Source: an uncultured Sulfuricurvum sp. (lineage in GTDB: Bacteria; Campylobacterota; Campylobacteria; Campylobacterales; Sulfurimonadaceae). From it: DNA of 64,000 nt. The stretch's first letter is position 1. Every line of letters starts with the position of its first letter. The stretch spans positions 62,001 through 126,000 of the forward strand of contig CAIMUF010000081.1 in the NCBI GenBank assembly GCA_903844635.1, written 5' to 3'. The notes under the pieces were generated by a model. That model made no database searches, had not been told where the DNA came from, and worked only from the letters and a program-made list of their open reading frames with translations. This document shows, in pieces, positions 9,092-18,767 of this stretch. Position numbers and translations under genes: made by a program.

Positions 9092-11668
9092 TTATGCCAC
9101 ACTCACCGTTATCTCACCATCTTTTGCATCAAAAGCAACGGATGATCCCTCAGTCACTTCACCACCTAGAATCAAATCAGCCAAACGGTCTTCTACGATC
9201 TCATACAATGCGCGCTTAAGAGGTCGCGCACCGTATACTGGATCAAATCCGGCTTCTGCAACATACTGTTTTGCCGCATCACTTAGGGTTAGAGTAATAT
9301 CACGTTCTACGACTTTTGCCGCAATGTCTGCAAAGAAAAGATCGACGATGCTCAAAATTTGTGCTTCTCCCAACGGATTAAACACGACTACATCATCCAA
9401 ACGATTCAAAAACTCAGGCTTAAAGTGAAGCTTTAATTCACCCAATACCATTTCTTCCAAACCACTCTCTCCATGATGTGCCATAATCTTATCGCTGGCG
9501 ATGTTAGAGGTCAAAATGATGATGGTGTTGGTGAAATCAACGACCACCCCTTTATTGTCCGTTAAACGTCCGTCATCGAGCACCTGAAGCAATACATTGA
9601 AAACATCGGGATGAGCTTTTTCAACCTCATCAAATAAAATAACGCTGTACGGTTTACGGCGTACCGCTTCGGTGAGTTGTCCGCCCTCATCAAAACCGAC
9701 ATATCCCGGAGGCGCACCAACGAGACGCGATACCGCGTGTTTTTCCATATACTCCGACATATCGATGCGAATCATCGATTCGCTGCTGTCGAAAAGAAAC
9801 TTCGCCAACGTTTTTGCCGTCTGCGTTTTACCCACACCCGTAGGTCCTAGGAACAAGAACGATCCAATCGGACGGCTTTTATCGGAGAGTCCTGCTTTAT
9901 TTCGCTTAATTGCCCGTGCTACTGCATGGGTTGCTTTTTCTTGTCCTACAACATCACGATTAAGCTCATCTTCGATGTGAAGAATTTTTTCTTTTTCACC
10001 TTGGAGCATCTTGTTTACAGGAATTTTTGTCCAACGGCTGACAATGCCTGCAATCGACGCTTCATCTACACTGTTTTTAAGCAATGTTCCTTGAGACTGC
10101 ATCACTTTCCATTTTTCTTGCAGCTCTTTTTCATCATTGAGTAATTTAGGGATTTGCCCATGAGTGATCTCCGCGACTTTACTAAAATCGCCACTTTGTT
10201 GTGCATTTTCTGCTTCACGACGTTTCGATTCGATTTCACGCTTGATTTTTGAAACACGATCAAACTCTTCTTTTTCATGGGCGAACTGGGCTTCAAGACT
10301 TCTGCGTTCTTCACTCACATCAGCAAGTTCTTTGACAATTTCTTCGAGACGTTTTGTGTTTGCAACACTCTCTTCCATCTTTAATGCTTCATTTTCGACT
10401 TGCAACTGAGTCATTTTTCGTTTGACGCTTGCCAAAGCATTGGGTTCAGATTCGATTTGCATTCGTAATTCTGCTGCGGCTTCATCGATCAAATCAATTG
10501 CTTTATCCGGTAAAAATCGATCATTGATGTATCGATCCGATAATTTCGCTGCTGCAACCAATGCTGAATCGGTAATTGTAATACTGTGATGCGCTTCCAA
10601 GCGCTCTTTGAGTCCGCGTAAAATTTGTAACGTCTGATTCACACTCGGTTCTTCGACATGAACAGGTTGAAAACGTCGTTGAAGCGCAGCATCTTTTTCA
10701 AAATACTTACGGTACTCTTTAAGCGTTGTAGCACCTATCGTATGAAGTTCTCCTCGTGCAAGAGCGGGCTTGAGAATGTTGGCGGCATCCATGGATCCCT
10801 CAGCTGCCCCAGCTCCTACAATCGTGTGAATCTCATCGATAAAGAGAATAATATTGGCGCTTTTTTTAACCTCATCGATCACTGCTTTAAGACGATCTTC
10901 GAACTCACCTCGATATTTTGCCCCTGCGATAAGTGCGCTCATATCCAATGCAACCACTCGTTTGTTTTGTAAACTAAGCGGGACATCTTTAGAGATGATT
11001 CGTTGTGCGAGTCCTTCCACTAAAGCAGTCTTACCCACCCCTGGTTCACCCAAAAGAATTGGATTATTCTTCGTTTTACGAATCAGAATTTGCATCATTC
11101 GGCTAATCTCTTCATCTCGACCGATAACAGGAGAGAGTTTCCCCTCCACTGCCAGTTTTGTTAAATCGATTCCGTATTTAGCGAGAGATTCAAGATTTTC
11201 ATCCGCACTTTGTGATTCTATTTTTTGCCCTGCGCGCATGGCTTCAAGAGTTTTACGTAATTCAAAGACATCAACATATTTTCCTAAAATGTCTTTAAAT
11301 GGAGAATGACTGAGATTCCCCACTAGAAAGGTGTCAATCGCAATAAAAGCATCGCCATTGACTGCCATTTCTGCAGTAGCACGCTCTAATGCGTGTGCAA
11401 AATTACGTGATAGACGAATACTTTCTTTCGTTACACTCGAGACACTTGGGAGCTTGCTCGCAACACTTTTTACATCCAACTCAATGGCAGTTTTATCTAC
11501 ATTCATTTTCATCAGCGCTTGATTAAGCGGTGAGTTACTGTTCGCAAGCAGTGCCCATAAAAAATGGATAGGCTCCGCTTCACTGTTTCTATTGAGTAAT
11601 GCTAAAGAGATGGATGAATCGATCATCTCGGTCATTTGGTGGGTTAGTTTTTCAAATATATTATTCAT
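9092..11668 (-). CDS. clpB: ATP-dependent chaperone ClpB
   Basis: Hsp100 disaggregase, 858 residues, a normal length. Seen in order: an N domain with two Clp repeats (to about 145), the first AAA+ domain with Walker A '[13 protein letters not shown]' near 205 and 'ILFIDEIHT', the long coiled-coil middle domain (about 400-530), the second AAA+ domain with '[13 protein letters not shown]' near 605 and '[15 protein letters not shown]', and the C-terminal ATPase lid '[14 protein letters not shown]'. It cooperates with DnaK to resolubilise aggregates. The promoter carries an HspR-type HAIR operator (11708-11728), which fits heat-shock control. Confidence 0.98.
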   Translation of the reverse strand: MNNIFEKLTHQMTEMIDSSISLALLNRNSEAEPIHFLWALLANSNSPLNQALMKMNVDKTAIELDVKSVASKLPSVSSVTKESIRLSRNFAHALERATAEMAVNGDAFIAIDTFLVGNLSHSPFKDILGKYVDVFELRKTLEAMRAGQKIESQSADENLESLAKYGIDLTKLAVEGKLSPVIGRDEEISRMMQILIRKTKNNPILLGEPGVGKTALVEGLAQRIISKDVPLSLQNKRVVALDMSALIAGAKYRGEFEDRLKAVIDEVKKSANIILFIDEIHTIVGAGAAEGSMDAANILKPALARGELHTIGATTLKEYRKYFEKDAALQRRFQPVHVEEPSVNQTLQILRGLKERLEAHHSITITDSALVAAAKLSDRYINDRFLPDKAIDLIDEAAAELRMQIESEPNALASVKRKMTQLQVENEALKMEESVANTKRLEEIVKELADVSEERRSLEAQFAHEKEEFDRVSKIKREIESKRREAENAQQSGDFSKVAEITHGQIPKLLNDEKELQEKWKVMQSQGTLLKNSVDEASIAGIVSRWTKIPVNKMLQGEKEKILHIEDELNRDVVGQEKATHAVARAIKRNKAGLSDKSRPIGSFLFLGPTGVGKTQTAKTLAKFLFDSSESMIRIDMSEYMEKHAVSRLVGAPPGYVGFDEGGQLTEAVRRKPYSVILFDEVEKAHPDVFNVLLQVLDDGRLTDNKGVVVDFTNTIIILTSNIASDKIMAHHGESGLEEMVLGELKLHFKPEFLNRLDDVVVFNPLGEAQILSIVDLFFADIAAKVVERDITLTLSDAAKQYVAEAGFDPVYGARPLKRALYEIVEDRLADLILGGEVTEGSSVAFDAKDGEITVSVA

Positions 11669-11697
11669 AATAATTTCCTTATTGTTGAGTTGCTAGA

Positions 11698-11727
11698 ATT
11701 ATAATACTTTGAGTCACTTATTGTCAA
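11698..11727 (-). promoter_or_regulatory. clpB promoter, TTGACA-N18-TATAAT
   Basis: On the minus strand a consensus -35 TTGACA (11722-11727) and a consensus -10 TATAAT (11698-11703) are 18 bp apart. The clpB ATG follows about 30 bp downstream with a TAAGGA ribosome site. The -35 lies inside the HAIR operator. Confidence 0.8.
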
Positions 11728-11728
11728 G
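11708..11728 (-). promoter_or_regulatory. HspR-type HAIR operator
   Basis: CTTGACA-N7-ACTCAAA matches the HAIR consensus CTTGAGT-N7-ACTCAAG at 11 of 14 arm positions with exact 7-nt spacing. It covers the -35 and spacer of the clpB promoter, as expected for a repressor site. HspR control of clpB is established in Helicobacter and Campylobacter; hspR itself is not in the window. Confidence 0.7.
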
Positions 11729-11746
11729 TCTTTTGAGTAAAATCAT

Positions 11747-12448
11747 TTAGATTAAAAAAGCTGACACAATTCCTATCGCGCCTCCGAACACTCCACCCCA
11801 TACAACAAGCCATCCTAAATGCTCTTTCATAAGTCCATGCAACATCTCTTTCACCATTAGCGGAGTCAATTCGGCTAAACGTGTTTCAACGATTTCACCA
11901 ATCGTATCGGTCAAATGTCCTGCGCCTTGATGCAGATGGGTATTTAGTGCATTGATAAAGGATTCGCTTTGTGATATTTCAATCGTCGAGAGTTTGATTT
12001 TTTCCAAAAACGGTTCTTTGAGTTTTCCAATAACCGCTTCTCCCCCAAACATTCCTAACATTCCACCTAAACTTGACTCCATCACACTCTTTACCAAGGC
12101 ATTATATGCTGGTGTAAAATCAGTTACTTCAATAATAGGAGCTAAATCAATCGTGCGTTCTTGCGAAGCGACAAAGCTTTCAATCTTTTCAGGAGTAAAA
12201 AATTGTTCCATAATCAGTGTTTTCAATGCTTCTCTAATCGATTCAAAACGATCCAATATAATTCCTGATCCATACATAAATGGTACTTTTTCAAACAGCA
12301 TATGAATCGCAAGCTGATTGGTAACCGCTCCTGAAAGGGCAAATAGCCCTGCACTGCGAAGCATATCCGAGCCAATCCCGCTAAACGCATACGAGCTACC
12401 CACTAAACCTAACGAAATTGCATTTGTCATCCAACCTTTGTCCAACAT
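11747..12448 (-). CDS. DUF445 family membrane protein
   Basis: The 233-residue protein has hydrophobic segments at both ends: residues about 10-50, including 'LFALSGAVTNQLAIHMLFEK', and a C-terminal 'GWLVVWGGVFGGAIGIVSAFLI' helix. The 'GAVTNQLAIHMLF' motif is the DUF445 signature (G-x-x-TN-x-x-A-x-x-x-LF). The soluble part lies between. Function is unknown. AAAGGAG stands before the ATG. It is monocistronic by spacing, between clpB and a divergent hypothetical gene. Confidence 0.85.
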   Translation of the reverse strand: MLDKGWMTNAISLGLVGSSYAFSGIGSDMLRSAGLFALSGAVTNQLAIHMLFEKVPFMYGSGIILDRFESIREALKTLIMEQFFTPEKIESFVASQERTIDLAPIIEVTDFTPAYNALVKSVMESSLGGMLGMFGGEAVIGKLKEPFLEKIKLSTIEISQSESFINALNTHLHQGAGHLTDTIGEIVETRLAELTPLMVKEMLHGLMKEHLGWLVVWGGVFGGAIGIVSAFLI

Positions 12449-12514
12449 ATAATCTCCTTTAGTTAATACACATATTATACAAAAAAGGTTACAGTTCGGT
12501 AAAAAAGATTTCCT

Positions 12515-13003
12515 ATGACATTACATTCTATGCCAACACTGCTTGCAACAGGTAATTCAGCTGCTATTTTAGGTGCTATTTCTGCGACTTTAGAGCGAAG
12601 TGATGAAGCTCCTTTTTGGAGACAGAAAACGCTTCCTTTTGTAGAAGCTATTTTAAGTGTTCTTATTCCTTTGCAGGAGCAACACCTGCTTTTTGATCCG
12701 GAAGGGAATGCTCATGAGGTACTAACTCCTGCATTATTACTACGTTGGTGCGATTTGATGAGTCTTAAAACGCTCGCATTTACCCTTGCAAAAAGTAACG
12801 ATCAAGGAAAATTAGTCCGTACAAAAATTACGAATGAAACCTATCAGCCGATTGATTTAGAAATTTTGGGGAAATATTTGAGCAGTTATACGATCAATCT
12901 CGTCGATGAAACACTCGATTTTCCGATCCGAAATTACAATCTTCATATTGGTATTTCGGATCTTATTCGTAAAATTTTAAATGGGAATATTACCAATGTT
13001 TGA
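12515..13003 (+). CDS. Hypothetical protein
   Basis: I do not recognise the family firmly. The 162-residue, soluble-looking product contains 'FWRQKTLPFVEAILSVL' followed by a Leu-rich helical block and 'LLLRWCDLMSLKTL'; this faintly recalls the segment after the nucleotide-binding loop in TraD/IcmO-type coupling ATPases, but no Walker motif is present. It overlaps the next gene by 8 bp, so the two are co-translated. Confidence 0.65.
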   Translation: MTLHSMPTLLATGNSAAILGAISATLERSDEAPFWRQKTLPFVEAILSVLIPLQEQHLLFDPEGNAHEVLTPALLLRWCDLMSLKTLAFTLAKSNDQGKLVRTKITNETYQPIDLEILGKYLSSYTINLVDETLDFPIRNYNLHIGISDLIRKILNGNITNV

Positions 13004-13427
13004 AGCAAAACCTCTTAAGATCCATACGTATCTCTCAAAAAATGAAATTGAAAAACATCTCGAAAACGTAGAGTACATCATCATGGCAGCACCGTCACTG
13101 CTGACTGCGCCTAAACTTCCACTCCATTTTAGTATCTTTTTAAATACTGCAGACAAAATCCCTGAAGAAATAAAAGAGAAACTGTTGGAAAAATTTTGTC
13201 AAGAATACTCGATTACAGCAACGTCTCATGTTCTTAGTAATCGCGAACGTATTGCTTTTGCGCAAACTCCGCAAGATACCCCGATGCCTCGCCATATCAT
13301 AGACGATGCGGAAGCCCATACCATTCCATGGACTTTAATGCATATTATTGATTTTTTGGGTGAATCGGATGAATTTAAAGAAGCTAAAGACGGCTTGAGC
13401 GGGTGGAGTTATAGCTACAATAGCTAA
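12996..13427 (+). CDS. Hypothetical protein
   Basis: Soluble 143-residue product with no recognised motif. The ATG at 12996 is preferred over the one at 12981 because GGGA is 9 nt upstream and it overlaps the preceding stop by only 8 bp. The sequence alternates predicted strands and helices ('LPLHFSIFLNTADKIP', 'WTLMHIIDFLGESDEF'). It forms a two-gene unit with the 12515 gene and converges on pepP with a 4-bp overlap. Confidence 0.65.
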   Translation: MFEAKPLKIHTYLSKNEIEKHLENVEYIIMAAPSLLTAPKLPLHFSIFLNTADKIPEEIKEKLLEKFCQEYSITATSHVLSNRERIAFAQTPQDTPMPRHIIDDAEAHTIPWTLMHIIDFLGESDEFKEAKDGLSGWSYSYNS

Positions 13428-14728
13428 CTCCTGCACATCGATTCGATCTCCTCAACCGTTTTGGCAATCATAAAGGAGAGATTTTCACATCCGCTTTCGG
13501 TAATAAGAATATCATCTTCGATACGGATACCGATTCCTCGGTATTTTAGGGATACACTCTCATCGTCGGCTCGAATATAGATCCCCGGTTCGATAGTCAT
13601 TACCATTCCCGCTTTAAATACCAAGCTCTGCCCCTCATCGTCTGTATACGGACACGGATCATGAACGTCCAGCCCCATCCAGTGACCGATTCCATGAGGA
13701 GCATATTTTTTATGAGCTTTGGCTTCGATTAGTGCCTTTACCTCTCCTCTTAATATCCCTAAATCAATCAACGCTTGACACAGTAACTCTTCACTGTAGC
13801 GCTGCAACCAATCACGCTTAACATCGGGGTTCATAGCCTCAATCACACGTAACTGAACGTCCAGAACCTTTTCATATACCTCACGCTGTGCCTCAGTGAA
13901 TTTTCCATTGACGGGAAAAGTACGGGTGATATCACTAGCATAGAGTTCCCATTCACACGCAGCATCAATCAGTACCAGATCACCCTCTTTTAAGACGTCA
14001 CGGTTATCAATGTAATGCAAAGTGTTCGCATTATTCCCACCCGCTACAATTGCTCCGTATGCCTCATTCATTGCACCATTGGATAGAAATACATAAGTCA
14101 TACTCGCTTGTAATTCAAACTCTTTTAATCCATCTCGACATCGCTTCATCGCTTCATGATGTGCCAATGCGGTTAAAGAAATCGCGTGGCGTATTTTATC
14201 TATCTCTTCAGGTGATTTGATCAATCTCATCGATCGGGTCAAATGCGTTACGTCATGAAAACTGCGAATGGTTCGCTTTATACCTCGTACTTCTCGCAAC
14301 TCTTTTGCGCTTTGCTGCGCCAATTTTAAATTATTGGAGTCATCGTAAAAATCAAAATAAAGAGCAATGTGTTCACGCAAAATTTCTTTGATATGATTGG
14401 GGTATTCAAGGATACTATGAACTTCATCAACCTCAAAAAGCTTCATTGCACCCTCAACACCAAGACGCGCACCGTTCCACAATGCGAACTCATCGCTGTG
14501 GGGTTCAACGTATAAAATAACTCGATTGGATTCACGTGTTTTGACTAAAACAACAACACTGTTCGTTTCTTCAAATCCGGTAAGGTAATAAAAATCGCTG
14601 TTTTGTCGGTAAGGATATTCCGTATCATTGGAACGCGTTTTAAGGGGAGATGAGGAGAGGATTATAACTCCCTCTTCTATGCTGGCTAATAATGTTTGCC
14701 GTCTGGCTTGGTAATGTGTTTCGTTCAT
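13424..14728 (-). CDS. pepP: Xaa-Pro aminopeptidase (aminopeptidase P family)
   Basis: M24B metallopeptidase, 434 residues, removing N-terminal residues ahead of proline. The N-terminal creatinase-like domain ('NDTEYPYRQNSDFYYLTGFE') precedes the pita-bread catalytic domain. Metal ligands are visible as the first Asp in 'LIDAACEWE', the Asp in 'YASDITRTFPVNG', His in 'PHGIGHWMGLDVHD', Glu in 'MTIEPGIYI' and Glu in 'GIRIEDDILIT'. The protein is complete and of normal length. Confidence 0.94.
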   Translation of the reverse strand: MNETHYQARRQTLLASIEEGVIILSSSPLKTRSNDTEYPYRQNSDFYYLTGFEETNSVVVLVKTRESNRVILYVEPHSDEFALWNGARLGVEGAMKLFEVDEVHSILEYPNHIKEILREHIALYFDFYDDSNNLKLAQQSAKELREVRGIKRTIRSFHDVTHLTRSMRLIKSPEEIDKIRHAISLTALAHHEAMKRCRDGLKEFELQASMTYVFLSNGAMNEAYGAIVAGGNNANTLHYIDNRDVLKEGDLVLIDAACEWELYASDITRTFPVNGKFTEAQREVYEKVLDVQLRVIEAMNPDVKRDWLQRYSEELLCQALIDLGILRGEVKALIEAKAHKKYAPHGIGHWMGLDVHDPCPYTDDEGQSLVFKAGMVMTIEPGIYIRADDESVSLKYRGIGIRIEDDILITESGCENLSFMIAKTVEEIESMCRS

Positions 14729-14760
14729 AGATGCTATTGTGCCATAAATACAAAGATTTC

Positions 14761-14827
14761 TGTCTCTAAAGAGACAAGCTTCAGTGCCTTAGCAGCTAGC
14801 GTAGTAAAATGGATGTATTCATTTTAC
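14761..14827. repeat. 67-nt hairpin-core-hairpin intergenic element, copy 2
   Basis: Hairpin A (14761-14776, TGTCTC/GAGACA, TAAA loop), a 28-nt core (14777-14804, containing TGC-CTTA-GCA) and hairpin B (14804-14827, GTAAAATG/CATTTTAC with an 8-nt loop). Total length equals copy 1 at 9008-9074. One of the three core differences pair restores a base pair (C-G to T-A) in the core stem. It lies 7 bp 3' of the cheW stop, in the same orientation relative to its upstream gene as copy 1. Confidence 0.75.
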
Positions 14828-14834
14828 GTCTAGT

Positions 14835-15329
14835 TTAGAAATTTCGCTCTAATAATTTATGTACTTTCAAAATGGTTACAATGCGATCAGCTTGCTTACC
14901 AACACCGTCAATCATCGTTTCGCTTTCAGAAATCGTATCGGGTGCCGGTCCAATATCACGCTTGGGCATACGAATCGCCTCGGTAAGTCTGTCAATGACA
15001 AATCCTGCAACATCATCACCATTTTTCATCACGATAAAGCGAGTCTCATCCGTGTGTTTTTGTAACGGCAAGCCAAAACGAGCCCGTAAATCAATCAATG
15101 GAATAACGGATCCGCGTAGATTAAATACACCCAAAATGTACGATGGAATTTGTGGTACACGCGTCCAGCTAATAGGTTTAATAATCTCTTGAATACTCAA
15201 GATGGGAATCGAAAATTCCTCTTCCCCAACAATAAAGCCCACCAATTGAATCACTTCATCGACTTTCTGATCATCGCCGATGAGGGCTTGATTTTGTCTG
15301 TTAATGATTTGTTGTAATTTTTCGCTCAT
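14835..15329 (-). CDS. cheW: Chemotaxis coupling protein CheW
   Basis: A single CheW domain (164 residues) that links chemoreceptors to CheA at the inner membrane. Typical segments are 'QLVGFIVGEEEFSIPILSIQ', 'IPSYILGVFNLRGSVIPLIDLR' and 'VAGFVIDRLTEAIRM'. It ends the cheV-cheAY-cheW run, 2 bp after cheAY. Confidence 0.96.
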   Translation of the reverse strand: MSEKLQQIINRQNQALIGDDQKVDEVIQLVGFIVGEEEFSIPILSIQEIIKPISWTRVPQIPSYILGVFNLRGSVIPLIDLRARFGLPLQKHTDETRFIVMKNGDDVAGFVIDRLTEAIRMPKRDIGPAPDTISESETMIDGVGKQADRIVTILKVHKLLERNF

Positions 15330-15331
15330 GA

Positions 15332-17821
15332 TTATAGCCCCTCATTGAATTTAATATTACGTTTGACCACGTTCATCAGGTATTCAGGAGAATACGGTTT
15401 AGTAATGTATTCAATCATTCCTGATTCGACTCCGCGCATACGATCTGCTTTACCTGCACGTGAGGTTACTGCGATAAGAGGCAAGTTTTTATACTTATTG
15501 TATTTTTTGATTTCCAAAGCCAGAGAGTAGCCATCCATACGCGGCATCTCTATATCAATCAACATCGCATCAAAATAATGATCGCCCTGCTTCAAAATAT
15601 TGAGTGCTTCGACACCGTCAACAGCTTCAACGAGAGTCACACCAAGCGGTTCAAGTGATTTGCGCATAATCGTGCGATCGGTTTTTGAATCATCGACGAT
15701 CATAACACAATAATCGCTTGCACTATTTTTGATACCTAATTTTTTTGCATCTCCACTCTCGCTCCCGATAGTAGATTTGACGGATTTGGCCATCTGCATA
15801 AGTGCTGCGACATCAACGATCAATGTCACTCCTCCATCACCTCGAATGGTTGCTCCGGCTATCCCTTCGATTCCTTTTAGATACTCACCCAACGATTTAA
15901 TAACAATTTCTTCTTGTCCTATAAGGGTATCAACGATAAGACCGATCTTACTCTCAGCAAGACCAAGAACAACGACATACGCGTGTTCACTGCTATCAAA
16001 TACACGTTCTACTTCAAAAATATCTCCAATGTGTACCAGCGAAAGAACTTCATCACGAAGGCGCATTACTGAACGGTTTTCTACGGTATAAATGTCATCT
16101 TTGCTAATACGAACGGTCTCAAGTACGGATGCGAGTGGAATCGCATAATACTCTTCTTGGACTCCAACCAATAAGGCTTGAATAATCGCAAGTGTCAATG
16201 GAATTTTGAGCTTCATCGATGTTCCATGACCCACTTCGGAATCAATGTCAATCATACCGTTTAACTTTTCAATGTTAGTTTTTACTACGTCCATACCTAC
16301 ACCGCGACCTGAAACACTGGTCACTTGTGCTGCGGTTGAAAAACCAGGTCGGAAAATAAGACCAAATGCTTCTTTTTCAGACATTGCATCGGCTTCTTTT
16401 TCGGTAATAATCCCTTTTTCAATAGACTTTTGCTTGAGCATATCCGCATCAAGGCCTTTTCCATCATCGATAATCTGGATAACGATATGATTGCCCTCAT
16501 GATACGCTTTTAGCTGTATGGTTCCTACTTCAGATTTACCGGCTGCCATACGAACATCACCAATCTCGATCCCATGATCACATGAGTTTCGAATGATGTG
16601 CACTAGCGGATCCCCGATTTCTTCAACAATGGATTTATCCAGTTCTGTATCTTCTCCTGCGATTTCCAATTCGATCTTTTTATTGAGCTCACGCGACAAG
16701 TCACGAATCATACGAGGGAATTTATTAAACACTTTTCCAATTGGGAGCATTCTGGTTTTCATAACAGCTATCTGTAAATCAGTTGTGACCAATGAAACGA
16801 TGGATACGACTTGATTCAGCTCTTCTAAAAATGCTTCACCTTCATATCGCTCCTCGACGTCATCATTGATTTTAATCAAACGATTTTTACCCAGTACCAG
16901 TTCTCCGATGAGATTCATGAGGTGGTCAAGACGTTTGACATCAACACGAATGGTTTGCTCTACGCCGCCCCCTTTAGAATCTCCTTCTTCTTTTGGTTCG
17001 CTTCGTCTTGGTGCCGGGGCAGAAGGAGCTGCTTTAGCCACAGGCGCCACTTCCGTTTTAGGCTGTGGTGCTGGGGCCAAGACAACTGCAGGTGCACTTG
17101 GAGCAACAGGCTCTTGAGGTGCTGCATTTTGGCTTTTTTGCGCACGTTTGGCTGCATCTTGAGATTGTTTTTCAAGCAACAGTCGCTCGATTTCTGCTTC
17201 GACTTCTGCATCACTCATATTGGCATAATCAGGTTCAGCCACTTCTGCGCTAACGACGGCAACTCCCGCTCGCTTAGCAATAGCTTCCGCTTGATTTTGG
17301 GCTAAAAGACGCTCGATTTCTGCTTCGACTTGAGCATCACTCATGTTGGCATAATCAGGCTCTTCCTCGTTGGCCGTCGACACAACAGGCGCTTGCACCA
17401 TAGGGGTTTCGATTGCAACAGGAGCAGGTTCAGACTCGCCGTTTGCAACAACGTCCAATCTCGCAACACATCCTGAAACATCCAATCCGGAATCTTCACC
17501 ATGGTCACGAATACGAACCAAAAGGGCTTTCATCAAATCAATGGATTCAAGAATAACATCCATAACATTCGCATCAATAACAAGATCACCATGCCGTGCC
17601 ATATTCAACAGATTTTCCATATGATGCGTCAAATGCGTTAGGACATCAAAATTGAGGAATGAACTTGCACCCTTAATGGTATGAGCTACACGGAAAATAC
17701 GATTCAGTAAATCCAAATCATCCGGCCGTGTTTCCAATTCTACTAAATCTTGGTCAAGCTGTTCAATCAGCTCAAATGCTTCAATTAAAAAATCTTGTAA
17801 TATCTCTTCAAATTCATCCAT
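15332..17821 (-). CDS. cheA: Chemotaxis histidine kinase CheA with C-terminal receiver (CheAY)
   Basis: Hybrid CheA-CheY of 829 residues. Domains: HPt (1-110) with phospho-His47 in 'RVAHTIKGAS'; an Ala/Pro/Glu-rich linker (130-285); dimerisation helices (about 290-345); HATPase ('HIIRNSCDHGIE', 'IIDDGKGLD'); a CheW-like regulatory domain (about 545-680); and a receiver (about 706-829) with the Asp in 'LIDIEMPRMDG'. The fused receiver is typical of Campylobacterota, where it acts as phosphate sink or regulator. The linker holds two near-identical 20-residue units (154-173 and 196-215) in place of a normal P2 domain. It overlaps cheV by 8 bp. Confidence 0.96.
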   Translation of the reverse strand: MDEFEEILQDFLIEAFELIEQLDQDLVELETRPDDLDLLNRIFRVAHTIKGASSFLNFDVLTHLTHHMENLLNMARHGDLVIDANVMDVILESIDLMKALLVRIRDHGEDSGLDVSGCVARLDVVANGESEPAPVAIETPMVQAPVVSTANEEEPDYANMSDAQVEAEIERLLAQNQAEAIAKRAGVAVVSAEVAEPDYANMSDAEVEAEIERLLLEKQSQDAAKRAQKSQNAAPQEPVAPSAPAVVLAPAPQPKTEVAPVAKAAPSAPAPRRSEPKEEGDSKGGGVEQTIRVDVKRLDHLMNLIGELVLGKNRLIKINDDVEERYEGEAFLEELNQVVSIVSLVTTDLQIAVMKTRMLPIGKVFNKFPRMIRDLSRELNKKIELEIAGEDTELDKSIVEEIGDPLVHIIRNSCDHGIEIGDVRMAAGKSEVGTIQLKAYHEGNHIVIQIIDDGKGLDADMLKQKSIEKGIITEKEADAMSEKEAFGLIFRPGFSTAAQVTSVSGRGVGMDVVKTNIEKLNGMIDIDSEVGHGTSMKLKIPLTLAIIQALLVGVQEEYYAIPLASVLETVRISKDDIYTVENRSVMRLRDEVLSLVHIGDIFEVERVFDSSEHAYVVVLGLAESKIGLIVDTLIGQEEIVIKSLGEYLKGIEGIAGATIRGDGGVTLIVDVAALMQMAKSVKSTIGSESGDAKKLGIKNSASDYCVMIVDDSKTDRTIMRKSLEPLGVTLVEAVDGVEALNILKQGDHYFDAMLIDIEMPRMDGYSLALEIKKYNKYKNLPLIAVTSRAGKADRMRGVESGMIEYITKPYSPEYLMNVVKRNIKFNEGL

Positions 17822-18767
17822 GTTTTACCCCTAAAATATGAGCTTGCACGACTAGTGCGACTTCATCATAAAATATATTTGCATCAAATTTAACCAAATA
17901 GGCCTCAGCACCTGCTTCCTTACCCCGCATCTCACTAAAGTGATCACTGATTGAAGAGTTAAACACAATAGGGATCATTTTAAATCTTGGATCCTCTTTT
18001 ACCTTCGCAGCAAAGTGGAATCCATCCATGCGCGGCATTTCAATATCTGAAGCTATAAGACGTAACTTCGATGAAAGAGCATCGCCATGTATCTCATAGA
18101 GATCTTCTAGGATTTTTAATCCTTGCTCTCCATCACTGCCCTCAATAACGTGAAAGCCCATTTTTTCTAGCGCATCTTTAATAATATGGCGTGCAGTTGA
18201 ACTGTCATCAAGAAGTAAAACATAGCCGTCAAAATTGCTATTGTGCTCATTCATTGTCGCATGACCAGGCTGATATAATCCAAGCTGCTGAACGACACTT
18301 TCCAAATCTAAGATCAACAGTACATTATCATCTTCAATACGAGTTACACCCGTTATCTTTGACCCATCCTTACTGTTATCCAAAAAGGATGCAGGTTCTA
18401 TGTCTTTCCAGTTGATACGTCGAATACGTTTTGCTTCATGTACGACAAAGCCTATAAGGATGTTATTAAACTCCGTAATAATAACGCGAGCGTCCCGTTC
18501 CATCTCTTCAGGTGCATCGATTCCCATCCATTTAGCGAGATTAACAACAGGAATGACGACTCCTCGAAGGTCAAAAATCCCCTCTATAAACTCTGGCGTA
18601 CCAGGTAGTTCAGTTAATATCGGAAGACGAATTATTTCACGTACTTTGGCAACATTAATTCCATAAATTCCTTCATAGATTTCCTCACCTTCACGCTTAA
18701 AAATTCTAAAATCGACCAATTCCATCTCATTGCTACCGACCTTCAGAATATCTTTTTGTACCTTCAT
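17814..18767 (-). CDS. cheV: Chemotaxis protein CheV
   Basis: CheW domain (about 15-155, with 'FDLRGVVIPVVNLAKW') fused to a receiver (about 178-310, Asp in 'ASDIEMPRMDG'), 317 residues. CheV couples receptors to CheA and is tuned by phosphorylation. It overlaps the upstream metallophosphoesterase gene by 4 bp and cheAY by 8 bp, so the whole set is translated as one unit. Confidence 0.96.
   Translation of the reverse strand: MKVQKDILKVGSNEMELVDFRIFKREGEEIYEGIYGINVAKVREIIRLPILTELPGTPEFIEGIFDLRGVVIPVVNLAKWMGIDAPEEMERDARVIITEFNNILIGFVVHEAKRIRRINWKDIEPASFLDNSKDGSKITGVTRIEDDNVLLILDLESVVQQLGLYQPGHATMNEHNSNFDGYVLLLDDSSTARHIIKDALEKMGFHVIEGSDGEQGLKILEDLYEIHGDALSSKLRLIASDIEMPRMDGFHFAAKVKEDPRFKMIPIVFNSSISDHFSEMRGKEAGAEAYLVKFDANIFYDEVALVVQAHILGVKHG

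Noticed and set aside
16866-17305. Several long plus-strand frames antisense to cheA
   Set aside because: They are shadows produced by the Ala/Pro-rich linker codons; none has a ribosome site or a recognisable domain.
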